Below are positions 7,701-16,070 of a stretch of 17,716 bases of DNA, in pieces. Position numbers and translations under genes: made by a program. This stretch comes from JAVBPB01 sp031549965 (GTDB taxonomy: Bacteria; Bacillota; Clostridia; Lachnospirales; Lachnospiraceae), in assembly GCA_031549965.1 (NCBI GenBank), contig JAVBPB010000121.1, forward strand, positions 1 to 17,716, given 5' to 3'. How positions within the stretch are numbered: the first letter of the stretch is position 1; every line of letters begins with the position of its first letter. Under the pieces are notes generated by a model. The model was not told where the DNA came from. It did not search any database and saw only the letters and a program-made list of their open reading frames with translations.

Positions 7701-9597
7701 GAGCACTTTCTATTATCTTCTCTAATCTGTTTTTTACTTTTTTAATTACATCATCTTTTCTAATTATTTCTTCTGCTGAATAAAGTTCTTTTTGAGCATC
7801 TAATAGTTTTTTATTCTTTTTAGATAAAACCATCATAAAATACACCAGACCAATAATAAGCATTATTCCAAAAAAAGCTACCATCACTGTTAAATAAAAT
7901 GCTACTGCATTTTCTTCAAAATATGAAAGTTCTTTATTTACTATTTCAGCACCATTAGGCAACTTTTTCTCATTAATATTCCATCTATTTAAAGCATTGT
8001 AATCAAAAATCCAATTTGTACTCATTCTGCTATCAAGAGTTTTTTGAATATCTATTTCTATATTTTCTATTTGTTGACCTTCTGAAAGTCTTACAGCTAT
8101 TTCTCCAATGTATTGACCTTCATTGTATTTATTAATATATTTTCCTCCAATCTCTCCATATCCAAAGGTTGAAGGATTTAGACCAAACATAGGAACATTA
8201 CAGTTATCACTTAAAAATTTTAAAACCTCTTTTTCAGAATAGTACCTATTTTCAGTATCAATAAGATAATTTCCTGATAAAACCAGTGTATCTTTAGAAA
8301 GATCACTCAATTTTTTAGCCAGATGCATTATGGACTCATCTTCATTATATTCTATATTTAAAATATTTGAATATGGCAGAAGATAATTTTCAATTTTATC
8401 TTTCCATAACCTTCCATCCTCAAAATAATCATTTAAAATATATAGGTTTTTAGTATTAGGAAACATTTCTAACATTGTCTCTATTGTATCTTCTATTGGA
8501 ATTTCCTCTCCAATTCCAACAAAATAGTCCTCAAATCCATATTTTTCTTCTTCAATATTATCACCTATTCCATAATAAACTACTGGTATATTTTGAAATT
8601 GAACATAATAATATCTTTGTAAAAACTTAAGTGCAGATACATCAGATGCAATAATTACATCAGGAGATCTTTCAATAAAGTCTGTGCGAAGCAAATCAGC
8701 ATATGCCTCATAACGATTATCTTCTAATTCAATCTTTGAAGTGTTTAAATTTAAGTTATATATTTCATATTCATTATTTTCTAAAATTTTATTATTAATT
8801 CCAGATATTAATTTATCCTCTGCATCTAGTTCACCGCTGTAGGAAGAAATGTGCAGAAATATTTTTCTTTTGTCATTACTAACATTAATAGATTGATTAG
8901 AAAGAATTATATCACCAATTCCATTTTGTTTTAGTTTATTTAGTTCCTCGGTTAAATCAGGAATTATGTATGCTAAATCTTTATTCACATATGAGTAAAC
9001 TGGCTGTAAATCTATTTCTCCAATTACCTTTACTCCTTTTGGAACCCAAACATGATAATTCAGAGTTTGAGGAATAATTACCAAATCCAATTGATTCTTT
9101 TGAACTAGCTCTAATAATTCAGTCTTACTTTTGCCTCTGTATGCATTTTGGCCTATTTGCTTTAACATCTTTTCAATATGAGGTCTTTGGAATTCATGAC
9201 CTAAATTATAACCCTTTAAATCTGACCATGTATTAACTTCACCTATATTACTTTCCTCATTTGCATAAACTACAAATCTTATCTTAGTAATTTCAGTAGG
9301 AACCCTTATTAGATTATAATATGTTGCTTCTAAATCATCACCTTGTATACCAAGCATATCAAGTTCACCACAGTCAACACTAATTATGGCTGATGTCATT
9401 TTTAAGCTTGTAATATTAACCTTATAACCCATATTCTTTAATGCATTATAAAGAAATCTGTCTATGGAATTAGAATCATCAACCCCAACACAGATGTCTA
9501 TAACTTTATCTTCGCTTTCTTTTGCATTTACTGAAGTAGTAAATAGCATAAAAACAACTATAATTATAAACAATATGCTTATCTTTTTACGTAACAC
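4795..9597 (-). CDS. 1600-residue hybrid sensor kinase with two solute-binding sensor domains
   Basis: Domain order: signal peptide or anchor (about 1-25); a type II periplasmic-binding fold like SBP_bac_3 (about 30-235); a type I binding fold like ABC_sub_bind (about 240-520), followed by the ALNRWNI...LPNGAEIV linker usual after such domains; a membrane helix (about 564-590); two PAS-like domains (about 615-730 and 738-860); HisKA with NMSHEVRTPMN and His890; the ATPase domain (NILDNSAKF, DTGYGM, GTGLGM); receiver 1 with Asp1185; receiver 2 with Asp1321; an HPt with His1468 in VHTLKGSAGNLS; and an acidic helical tail. All phospho-sites are present, so it can run a full internal relay and export phosphate through the HPt. 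Receiver 1 reads LDYLMDDM instead of the common DxxMPxM. The GTG start has GGAGGG a few bases upstream. The gene follows the REC-HD-GYP gene by 31 bases; that regulator is the obvious output partner (inference). The ligand is unknown. Confidence 0.95.
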   Translation of the reverse strand: MLRKKISILFIIIVVFMLFTTSVNAKESEDKVIDICVGVDDSNSIDRFLYNALKNMGYKVNITSLKMTSAIISVDCGELDMLGIQGDDLEATYYNLIRVPTEITKIRFVVYANEESNIGEVNTWSDLKGYNLGHEFQRPHIEKMLKQIGQNAYRGKSKTELLELVQKNQLDLVIIPQTLNYHVWVPKGVKVIGEIDLQPVYSYVNKDLAYIIPDLTEELNKLKQNGIGDIILSNQSINVSNDKRKIFLHISSYSGELDAEDKLISGINNKILENNEYEIYNLNLNTSKIELEDNRYEAYADLLRTDFIERSPDVIIASDVSALKFLQRYYYVQFQNIPVVYYGIGDNIEEEKYGFEDYFVGIGEEIPIEDTIETMLEMFPNTKNLYILNDYFEDGRLWKDKIENYLLPYSNILNIEYNEDESIMHLAKKLSDLSKDTLVLSGNYLIDTENRYYSEKEVLKFLSDNCNVPMFGLNPSTFGYGEIGGKYINKYNEGQYIGEIAVRLSEGQQIENIEIDIQKTLDSRMSTNWIFDYNALNRWNINEKKLPNGAEIVNKELSYFEENAVAFYLTVMVAFFGIMLIIGLVYFMMVLSKKNKKLLDAQKELYSAEEIIRKDDVIKKVKNRLEKIIESAPIVFILATKDGKIAETNKYAMECLDVFSGKYIQDYYFDINDRARILKKLDEDGIVTNEVVRLKIKDESANRFHINLANAEYEGEEATILWGMNIEMSEQQKDSYQRSQEDLQRIIDALPIPMIIMEPKNISLIYGNTSYLNLFGDYYKDDEKKYLIKAMPEFQPNGQSSLEFIENYLQGVYMSDEIIEEEVQHILPNGEIFDSKTVCTKMFYKGRPALTVIIQDISAEKKQAEMLKNTAQKEKEANQIKSQFIVNMSHEVRTPMNAIIGLSDVELLKEHDRKVYETFKKINISAKVLLSIVNDILDFSKMEAHKLDIIEEEFKLEEAISGALLMATQRLTKKRVEILLKMEKGLPEVVFNDKTRLWQVLKNILDNSAKFTDEGRIILSVSLSDEYKPEDKKIVWIKFEIADTGYGMSEDQLKRLFIPFEQFNQSSTRAAGTGLGMSITKQLTELMGGRIYVESKLNMGTKTTIILPFKVIKNSKTIEESIDVSGLVDKRILIADDDVYACEIMKELLDSINIKSEYVNKGSDVLAKVEEAFEKKQSYDVIILDYLMDDMTGIEVAKKLKDYNEINPKLLMVTAYTRHLIDEDIDIKEVGFVDLIDKPFIPSEFVKKICASLGIVNDNKKEILNAIFPEAKVLLAEDNVVNQEVAKGILSIYGINPKIANNGLEALEMLEVEEFDLVLMDILMPKMDGHTAAVEIRKSDKPFKNIPIVAMTANAMKDEIEKCREEGMNGHISKPVEFEKLYAELIKYLPHRMVIQEEALDEKSSDSFDELSLEEVNFFEGVARFGGNKEKYISTLLKFAKGLNENPLMPFEKAILEENFDTTKRLVHTLKGSAGNLSISTIYKSALEFEKTLIENNPDKELYLELINACKTANQKITSKLEIKSSEDVKEVGSFEERVALLEELSINLTKFDAQVCDSIVEKLKQKQWEGIDSQLLEKLYLMVEDYEYEDAMELIEKLS

Positions 9598-9628
9598 AAA
9601 TACCCTCCATTCAAATTAAAATTATGAT

Positions 9629-10687
9629 CTATTCAATATCATTTAATTCTTTAAATGCTTCCTGAACTAATTTAAATGTTTCTAAAACTATAGGATCAAA
9701 ATGTTCCGGCTTTGTACGTCCATCTCCCACTAAGATTATATCAAGTGCTCTATCATGTAAATAAGCTTCTTTATATTCTCTAACACTTGTAAGTGCATCA
9801 TATATATCTGCCAATGTTACTATCCTTGCTGATAGAGGTATTTCTTCTCCCTTTAATCCTTTTGGATAGCCAGTACCATCAAATTTCTCATGATGAAACT
9901 CAGCAATTTCCATAGCCACTTGTAATGTATTAATATCTTCTTGTAACCAATTTTCAGTTTTTCTAAGTATATCTGCACCAAAGGTTGTATGTGTCTTTAT
10001 TACATCAAATTCTTCATTAGTTAATCTTCCATTTTTTAGCAGTATGGCATCTGGTATACCAACTTTTCCTATATCGTGAAGAGGTGCATATGACACAATG
10101 CTGTCTACGTCACTCTTAGTTAGTAATTCAGGATACATCTCATGAATCTTCTCAGCAAGTATCTCTGTATATTTTTGCATTCTCGTAATATGTTTGCCGG
10201 TTCCTTTATCTCGGCTTTCTGCCAATAATGACATGCCCATAATAATGGCTTTTCTGGAATCTAATAGTTCTTGTGTTCTTTGTTCAACTAATTTTTCCAA
10301 TCCATCTCTGTACATTTTGTTATGGATTTGATTTCTTACCTTTATTGATACTATATCAGGATTATATGGTTTTGCAATATAGTCAACTGCTCCCATCTTT
10401 AGTCCTTTAGCTTCATTAAACGAACTTGTTTCACTTGTAATAAAAATTACTGGTATGTAAAAATTCTCCTCTCCCTTTTTAAGGGTCTCAAGTACTTCAA
10501 AACCATCAATACCTGGCATCACTACGTCTAATAGAATTATATCTGGTCTTATATTTTTCATAAGTTTTAAAGCCATCTCTCCGCTTGTGGCAATATATAC
10601 CTTATAAAACTCATCTAAAATTCCCCTTAAGCAATCTATATTTTCCTTACTGTCATCAACTATCAACACTGAATTTTTAATCTGCAT
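9629..10687 (-). CDS. Response regulator with HD-GYP domain, probable c-di-GMP phosphodiesterase
   Basis: A 352-residue RpfG-type regulator. The receiver (about 5-120) has the acidic pair Asp11/Asp12, phospho-acceptor Asp54, Thr84 and Lys106. After a helical linker the HD-GYP domain (about 145-345) shows HDIGK with His204/Asp205 and HHEKFDGTGYPKGLKGEEIP starting at His265. The metal-binding and GYP signature residues are intact, so hydrolysis of cyclic di-GMP is likely from family knowledge. Some HD-GYP members act on other cyclic dinucleotides or only bind partners. AAAGGA lies 6 bases before the ATG. The gene is first in a two-gene unit with the large hybrid kinase, behind an extended -10 promoter, so phosphorylation from that kinase probably sets phosphodiesterase activity. 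It is cytoplasmic. Confidence 0.94.
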   Translation of the reverse strand: MQIKNSVLIVDDSKENIDCLRGILDEFYKVYIATSGEMALKLMKNIRPDIILLDVVMPGIDGFEVLETLKKGEENFYIPVIFITSETSSFNEAKGLKMGAVDYIAKPYNPDIVSIKVRNQIHNKMYRDGLEKLVEQRTQELLDSRKAIIMGMSLLAESRDKGTGKHITRMQKYTEILAEKIHEMYPELLTKSDVDSIVSYAPLHDIGKVGIPDAILLKNGRLTNEEFDVIKTHTTFGADILRKTENWLQEDINTLQVAMEIAEFHHEKFDGTGYPKGLKGEEIPLSARIVTLADIYDALTSVREYKEAYLHDRALDIILVGDGRTKPEHFDPIVLETFKLVQEAFKELNDIE

Positions 10688-10733
10688 ACATAATCCTTTC
10701 TATATTCGACTCGTTAATAAATACCATTAATAC

Positions 10734-10762
10734 AGTATAACACATAATTTATCATTTGTTAA
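10734..10762 (-). promoter_or_regulatory. Promoter of the HD-GYP/hybrid kinase operon
   Basis: On the minus strand TTAACA (10757-10762) and TATACT (10734-10739) are spaced by 17 bases, and a TG one base before the -10 box makes it an extended -10 promoter. The leader would be about 40 bases. I see no riboswitch-like fold in the roughly 170 bases between the start codon and the upstream terminator. Confidence 0.65.
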
Positions 10763-10849
10763 CTAAATTTTTATATAATGGTTTAGTTTTTATTACACTA
10801 AAATTGTTGTATATCGAGTAGAAGGTAGAAAATCGTAATACAATCACAT

Positions 10850-10900
10850 AATAGAAAAAAGGCTTGTGGATACTGATGCAGTTTAGAATCCATAAGCCTT
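10850..10900 (-). terminator. Rho-independent terminator of the aminopeptidase gene
   Basis: Read on the minus strand, AAGGCTTATGGAT (10888-10900) pairs with ATCCACAAGCCTT (10859-10871) with one mismatch, 16 bases in the loop, followed by TTTTTTCTATT. It begins about 50 bases after the aminopeptidase stop and isolates that gene from the HD-GYP operon. Confidence 0.85.
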
Positions 10901-10950
10901 ATATTTATTAAAAAAGTTGTTCTTTCAGCATTTCTGGCTTTACCAAAAAA

Positions 10951-12066
10951 CTAAATTAAATTCTCCGGATTCAAAACCTTAAGCTCATCAATTACAAACT
11001 TCCCATCTTTCCTTATTAATACATCATCAAACCATATTTCTCCCCCTCCATATTCTGGTGTTTGAATGCACACCAAATCCCAATGAATAGCTGAACTATT
11101 ACCGTTTGGAGCTTCGTCATAACAATTCCCAGGAGTAAAATGAAATGATCCCATTATTTTTTCATCAAATAAAGTATCCTTCATTGGATTTAGGATATAT
11201 GGGTTTACACCTATTGCAAATTCTCCAATATATCTAGCTCCAGAATCGGTGTCAAATACTTTATTTATTCTTTCAGTATCATTTGCTGTAGCTTTTATTA
11301 TTTTTCCATTTTCAAATTCTAATTTGATGTTTTCATAGGTGAAACCTTGAAAAACTGCCGGAGTATTATATGATAGGATTCCATTTACAGAATTTTTTAC
11401 AGGGGCAGTATAGACTTCACCATCTGGAATGTTCATGTTACCTGCACATGGTATCGGCGGAATGTCTTTGATGGAGAAAGTTAAATTGGTTCCTTCTCCT
11501 ATTATCTTTACCTTGTCTGTTTTTTTCATGAGATCCATTAGTGGCTCCATTGCTGTTCTCATCTTTGAGTAGTCAAGGTTACATACATTAAAGTAAAAGT
11601 CTTCAAAGGCTTCTAAACTAGAATTAGCAAGCTGTGCCATTGAATCATTTGGATATCTTAAAACTACCCATCTTGTTTTTGGAACTCTTATATGGTGATG
11701 AACCGGAGTTGTATACATTCTTTCATATAATTCCATTCTTTCTGATGGTACGTCAGAAAGTTCTGATACGTTGTCACTTCCTCTTACTCCAATATAACAA
11801 TCCATCTGTGACATTTCTTTTGAATCTAATTCTGCCATTAGTTTTAATTGTTCTTCACTGCAATTTAATAGCATTTCTCTTTGAACTTTAGGATCTGTAA
11901 AATGTGGAAATGGCTGTGCTCCTACTTTATATAATTCTTTAATAATTTGTCTTGCTAAATCTTGGGTTTTTATTCCTGTGTAATTAACCCAAACCTTTTC
12001 ATTTGCTTTAATGTTTAGTGACTGGTTCACTAAATTATAGGCAAGTTTTTTTATTCTTTCGTCCAT
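10951..12066 (-). CDS. M29 family metal-dependent aminopeptidase
   Basis: A 371-residue cytoplasmic exopeptidase of the AmpS/thermophilic aminopeptidase T family, which removes N-terminal residues using two metal ions. The C-terminal catalytic half shows the expected ligand positions: Glu217 in IPDGEVYTAP, Glu282 in YIGEFAIG, His309 in GSFHFTPG, and His328 and Asp330 in SAIHWDLV. The N-terminal half is the usual alpha/beta domain. It is shorter than the roughly 410-residue classical members, matching a compact clostridial branch. AGAAGGGA precedes the ATG. It lies about 80 bases after a large unknown gene on the same strand, with a possible weak hairpin between them, and ends in its own terminator. 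It probably has a housekeeping role in peptide turnover. Confidence 0.9.
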   Translation of the reverse strand: MDERIKKLAYNLVNQSLNIKANEKVWVNYTGIKTQDLARQIIKELYKVGAQPFPHFTDPKVQREMLLNCSEEQLKLMAELDSKEMSQMDCYIGVRGSDNVSELSDVPSERMELYERMYTTPVHHHIRVPKTRWVVLRYPNDSMAQLANSSLEAFEDFYFNVCNLDYSKMRTAMEPLMDLMKKTDKVKIIGEGTNLTFSIKDIPPIPCAGNMNIPDGEVYTAPVKNSVNGILSYNTPAVFQGFTYENIKLEFENGKIIKATANDTERINKVFDTDSGARYIGEFAIGVNPYILNPMKDTLFDEKIMGSFHFTPGNCYDEAPNGNSSAIHWDLVCIQTPEYGGGEIWFDDVLIRKDGKFVIDELKVLNPENLI

Positions 12067-12106
12067 GTTTTAATTCCCTTCTGTTTTTAATGTTATATTT
12101 AAAGCT

Positions 12107-12137
12107 TATTCCATCCCAGTAGTATTGGAGCGGAATA
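12107..12137 (-). terminator. Weak hairpin between the large membrane protein and aminopeptidase genes
   Basis: TATTCC (12107-12112) and GGAATA (12132-12137) pair perfectly, with a further CC/GG pair inside. On the minus strand it is followed by AGCTTTAAAT, a poor T-run. It could attenuate transcription from the upstream 849-residue gene, but may be chance. Confidence 0.3.
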
Positions 12138-12147
12138 GGTTTTTAAA

Positions 12148-14697
12148 CTATCTAATATAGCTTACGAAAGTGTTTCCCATTTTTTCAAATGTTTTACTTC
12201 CATCATTTAAGCCTATTTTAAAGCTTGAATCGGTTTTAGGATTAATTATTGTAATATTGTACTCATCATAACCAACAATTAATACCCATGTATTGTCATC
12301 ATATTTAGCCATTACCATTGAACCATTGCTTAAGAAGTTTAACACTTCATCCAATGAAGAGCCTTTTAGTACAATTGCCTTATTATTTAAATATCTATTT
12401 AAAGTATTTTTTATTGGTTCATCTAAATTAATAATTTCATTAATATCTGAATTTATGGCTTCGAAATCTAATATCATCTTTATACATGCATTAATTGTTG
12501 ATATATTGCCTTCAGCCTTTACTATTGGAATTGTATTTAAATAATGACTAGAGGTCTTTCCTCCTCTTTCCCATATTAGCTGTTGTGTATTATTAACTAC
12601 TACCCCAACATTTTCATTTGCCGTTTTTATTGCTTGTGAAGGGTTGTCATAAGATTTATACATTCTTCCATATGCATATACAAAATATCTTTCTGAATTA
12701 TCCATATTTTCATCAATTTTAATTTGAGTGTTTTCATTAGTCAATAAAAACTTTGCCTCTAGTTTAGCTGGTATAGCTGAAATAACAATATTAGCAGGAA
12801 ATGAAAGGTATAACTCATTTAAGTTATATTCACTATATCTAACGGCAGTCGTAATATCTTTTGTTTCCTTATTTGGCATTGTTGCTATATAGTCTTCATC
12901 TATAACTTTATAAACTGCTTCGTTGCCATTTAATTCTTTTGTAGCACGGTTTAAATTAATCATATTATCTGATATATTAGTATCTAATATATATATATTA
13001 TCTTTTTCATATGTTTTTACTTCTATATTTTGATTATCTAAAATGCATATCTTATACATTGGAAATAAAATATTTCCTTCTTTTGAAGCCTTTACTTCAT
13101 CCTTTCTGGCTACACCATATGCAAAATCCGTCCCTATAAAACCTATTGGTTTTATTCTCTCTCCTTCATTTGATTTAATACTAAAACTTTCAGAATTTAA
13201 TAAATTAATAATAATTAATTCATCTGTATCATCAGATATAGTTTCTAAAATTATATTCTGATTATCTTTAGAAACTATAAAATTATTATTATTAATATTA
13301 TTTCCAACTTCACTTAAAACCTTTGCAGATAGGTTATAAGAATATATTATAGTTCCAAGCTTAAGATAGACTACATTATCTCCATTATAGTAAAAAAGAC
13401 TTTCAACATCCTCTTTTAGTAACTCATAAGGCTTATTTACAGGAATATAAGCTCTTTCAATTATTTTATTTTCCTCTTTTATAAATTGATATAAAACAAT
13501 ACCTACTCTGCCTTCATATTTATCTCGATTCATATAGCCATAAACTATAAAGTTTATATTTCCAAGATCATCCATACTTAATATTTTAATATCGTGCTGG
13601 TCATAATTATCTCTAACATAATCACTTTTATCCTGCAAAAATGAAAATATTTTTGTACATGTATTTGTTTCATTTTCATATAGCCATAATTGCCTTTGTC
13701 TTATAAATGATACCTTTTTATTGTTTGAAGAGGATAAAAAATTTAAATTGTTATCATCGGTTATTCCTATTTTTAATTCACCTCTTGAAACAGATGTTAA
13801 ATCGCTATTAAATACTTCCTCCATACTTCTTTCATAGTTTAAAAGAAACATTCTGTTTTCTGTCCAGCGAACTCTAAAAAATTCACTAACATAATAAAAT
13901 TCAGTAATATTATTATTGTTTGTAGATAACATATATTTAAATTCTATTGAGGCTGTTGACTGGTTTATTTCTTTTATAGTTGTCATTACTTCCCCTGCCA
14001 CAACAGGATTCATGTTTGAGAAACTTACCAAATCAAAACTTGAGTGAATATTTACATGTGAAAGAGTTTCATTTGACATACTCTTATCTGGCTCTAAGTA
14101 TTTGATAACTTCATCTGCTTTTGTTTTATCTAAAATATTTTCATGAAACTGAGCAGCAAAATCTAATTTTTCTTTTGTATGAACATTACTTATTTCTTTT
14201 ATTCTGGTAAAATAATTTATTTTGTTCCCATCATTTGTAATTGCTACTATTTTTAAAACATATTCCTTTTCTTTTTCTAATTCTGACTTTATACTGATTA
14301 TTGCTTCTTTATGATCATTTTTTTTACTAAGTGCACTGATAGAACCTGAATCAATTTTCTTTTGTTCATCTAATGTTAATACTTCATAGGTTATTTTTTT
14401 TACTTTATTTTTATATTCGTCTATTTGTATAGTAACATGTTTATCATTATCTAAAGGCGTTATTGAATCACGAATTAGGCTTTCTCCCATTTTTCCAAAA
14501 TAACCATGTAGACAATTAATTTTTTCATTATCCATCAAAATATATATTACAGGAATGGATGGTTCTGACATTGTGCTTATTGTTTCTTTAATAGCCGCAT
14601 CGTTTGTACTTGTCGCCACTGACTTACTAAAAAAGTATACAACGGCAACTATAAATACAATTGGCAATATTATTAGTCTATATCTTTTTTTCCTCAT
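12148..14697 (-). CDS. Large membrane-anchored extracytoplasmic protein with a degenerate C39-like C-terminal domain
   Basis: An 849-residue protein I cannot name. A positively charged start (MRKKRYR) and a hydrophobic helix at about 4-24 anchor it with the bulk outside. Next comes a beta-rich region (about 40-150, containing ITYEVLTLDEQKKI), then a long middle part (about 180-620) with many short strand-like segments, possibly propeller-like. The last 130 residues resemble a C39/papain-like peptidase fold: Cys738 in INACIKMILDF sits where the catalytic Cys is expected, and NTWVLIVGYDEYNITIINP resembles the His/Asp block. However, Thr803 stands in place of His, Asn819 in place of Asp, and no Gly-Pro follows the Cys. 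It is therefore probably not a working protease. The ATG at 14697 is chosen because AAAGGA lies 7 bases upstream; an earlier ATG at 14733 has no site. It follows the methyltransferase gene by 54 bases and is probably co-transcribed. Confidence 0.85.
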   Translation of the reverse strand: MRKKRYRLIILPIVFIVAVVYFFSKSVATSTNDAAIKETISTMSEPSIPVIYILMDNEKINCLHGYFGKMGESLIRDSITPLDNDKHVTIQIDEYKNKVKKITYEVLTLDEQKKIDSGSISALSKKNDHKEAIISIKSELEKEKEYVLKIVAITNDGNKINYFTRIKEISNVHTKEKLDFAAQFHENILDKTKADEVIKYLEPDKSMSNETLSHVNIHSSFDLVSFSNMNPVVAGEVMTTIKEINQSTASIEFKYMLSTNNNNITEFYYVSEFFRVRWTENRMFLLNYERSMEEVFNSDLTSVSRGELKIGITDDNNLNFLSSSNNKKVSFIRQRQLWLYENETNTCTKIFSFLQDKSDYVRDNYDQHDIKILSMDDLGNINFIVYGYMNRDKYEGRVGIVLYQFIKEENKIIERAYIPVNKPYELLKEDVESLFYYNGDNVVYLKLGTIIYSYNLSAKVLSEVGNNINNNNFIVSKDNQNIILETISDDTDELIIINLLNSESFSIKSNEGERIKPIGFIGTDFAYGVARKDEVKASKEGNILFPMYKICILDNQNIEVKTYEKDNIYILDTNISDNMINLNRATKELNGNEAVYKVIDEDYIATMPNKETKDITTAVRYSEYNLNELYLSFPANIVISAIPAKLEAKFLLTNENTQIKIDENMDNSERYFVYAYGRMYKSYDNPSQAIKTANENVGVVVNNTQQLIWERGGKTSSHYLNTIPIVKAEGNISTINACIKMILDFEAINSDINEIINLDEPIKNTLNRYLNNKAIVLKGSSLDEVLNFLSNGSMVMAKYDDNTWVLIVGYDEYNITIINPKTDSSFKIGLNDGSKTFEKMGNTFVSYIR

Positions 14698-14751
14698 TAA
14701 TTTTTCCTTTCCAGTTACTATATATTGTTTCATTAATTATATTAAATTTTG

Positions 14752-15888
14752 TTATTTTAATAGTTCTTCTAATTTAGGGTGTAGATTAAGACTTTTTACG
14801 CATAAGTCATAATCATCACTATCCAATATAATATTGTTTGTACGCACAGCCCTGATTAATATATTTTTAGGTGTATGTTCCATATCCACAAACTCCAATA
14901 TCTGAGTCTTATATCCTTTTTTTTCTAATAATTCAGCCCTAAGAGCATCTGTTACTAATGCTGCTATTCTTTCTTTAATTAATCCATATTTTAATACAGA
15001 TTCTAATTCATTTGATTTTATTTGATTATTTAATTCATGTTGACAGCATGGCACACATAAAATAACCTTAGCTCCCCATTTCACTGCCTTTGCCAATGCA
15101 TAATCAGTTGCCACATCACATGCATGAAGTGTTACCACCATATCTACTTCATTTAACTGATTGAAACTTTCGATATTCCCTTTTTCAAAGTGAAGACTGC
15201 AAAACCCATACTTATCTTTTAGCTTATTGCACTGATTAATAACATCTTCCTTCAAATCTAAACCAATTACCCTTATATTACGTTTTGCAATATATTTCAA
15301 GTAATAATACATAGCAAAAGTCAAGTATGATTTCCCACATCCGAAATCAATAATAGTTAATTCTTTATCTGAATCAAGATTTGGTAAAATATCTTGAATA
15401 AATTCTAAATATCTGTTGATTTGCTTAAACTTATCATATTTTGATTTAATAATGTTACCTTCCTTTGACATGACGCCTAAATCAATTAAAAATTCCAAAG
15501 GTCTGCCTTCTTCTAAAATGTACTCTTTTTTTCTATTATGATTTAAATTAATAATCTTATCATTTAAATCTACAGCTTTCTCCTTTACCGTAGCTCTTTT
15601 GTTTTTACTAATAAGTATTGTAACTTGTTTTTGCTTTGAACTTATTTGAGCCTGCTTAAAAACATCGAACCAATTACTAATATTATTTAATATCTCTTCT
15701 TTGGTACAATTCTTATGAAAAACTTGTTCCCTTATATATTCTGTAACCTGAAATAATAAATTATCTTTTAATATTATTGGTCTAATTTTAATCTTTTTTA
15801 TATTATCTTTAATTCTAGGATTACTTATTACAATCTCAATTAAATCCTGATTTATTATACTATCAAATATATTATATAAATTATCCAT
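14752..15888 (-). CDS. Class I SAM-dependent methyltransferase (GSTCD-like, Methyltransf_32 type)
   Basis: A 378-residue protein with an N-terminal alpha/beta region of about 150 residues and a C-terminal Rossmann methyltransferase domain. Motif I is IIDFGCGKSYLTF (Asp181, Gly-Cys-Gly at 183-185). The family-specific motifs are VTLHACDVATDYAL (His255, Cys257, Asp258) and VPCCQHEL (Cys281, Cys282, His284), which mark the PF13679-type family shared with eukaryotic GSTCD/METTL25-like proteins. The substrate is not established; the Cys-rich motifs and family members point toward RNA, but this is uncertain. Of two adjacent ATG codons the second (15888) is better spaced from AAGAGGA (15894-15900). 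No strong promoter is evident in the divergent spacer. It likely forms a unit with the following 849-residue gene, whose role is unknown. Confidence 0.88.
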   Translation of the reverse strand: MDNLYNIFDSIINQDLIEIVISNPRIKDNIKKIKIRPIILKDNLLFQVTEYIREQVFHKNCTKEEILNNISNWFDVFKQAQISSKQKQVTILISKNKRATVKEKAVDLNDKIINLNHNRKKEYILEEGRPLEFLIDLGVMSKEGNIIKSKYDKFKQINRYLEFIQDILPNLDSDKELTIIDFGCGKSYLTFAMYYYLKYIAKRNIRVIGLDLKEDVINQCNKLKDKYGFCSLHFEKGNIESFNQLNEVDMVVTLHACDVATDYALAKAVKWGAKVILCVPCCQHELNNQIKSNELESVLKYGLIKERIAALVTDALRAELLEKKGYKTQILEFVDMEHTPKNILIRAVRTNNIILDSDDYDLCVKSLNLHPKLEELLK

Positions 15889-16014
15889 CATTTTCCTCTT
15901 TCTAATTACTTATCTACATTTAATTTTACAAACATCACAAATCAAATTTATGAAGTGCTACTAATATATTTTAAATGATTTTTATATTTTTTTCTACTAA
16001 ATATTTATTTTATC

Positions 16015-16041
16015 ACTATTTCTTTTATTTATCATATAATA
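16015..16041 (+). promoter_or_regulatory. Candidate promoter, sigma-K-like, for the Pro/Met-rich protein gene
   Basis: CATATAATA (16033-16041) fits the mother-cell sigma-K -10 form CATANNNTA, with AC at 16015-16016 spaced by 16 bases. The same bases hold TATAAT (16035-16040), and a second TATAAT lies at 16046-16051, but neither has a convincing sigma-A -35 box. The region is extremely AT-rich, so both readings are weak. Confidence 0.3.
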
Positions 16042-16070
16042 ATACTATAATAAGTTCAAGGAGAATAATC

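Noticed and set aside
10688..10858. Possible cyclic di-GMP riboswitch upstream of the HD-GYP gene.
   Set aside because: I could not find the conserved core or paired stems of a GEMM-type element; only a promoter is visible.
15892..16070. Possible tRNA or small RNA in the divergent spacer.
   Set aside because: The sequence is almost entirely A and T with no stable stem or tRNA-like TPsiC box.
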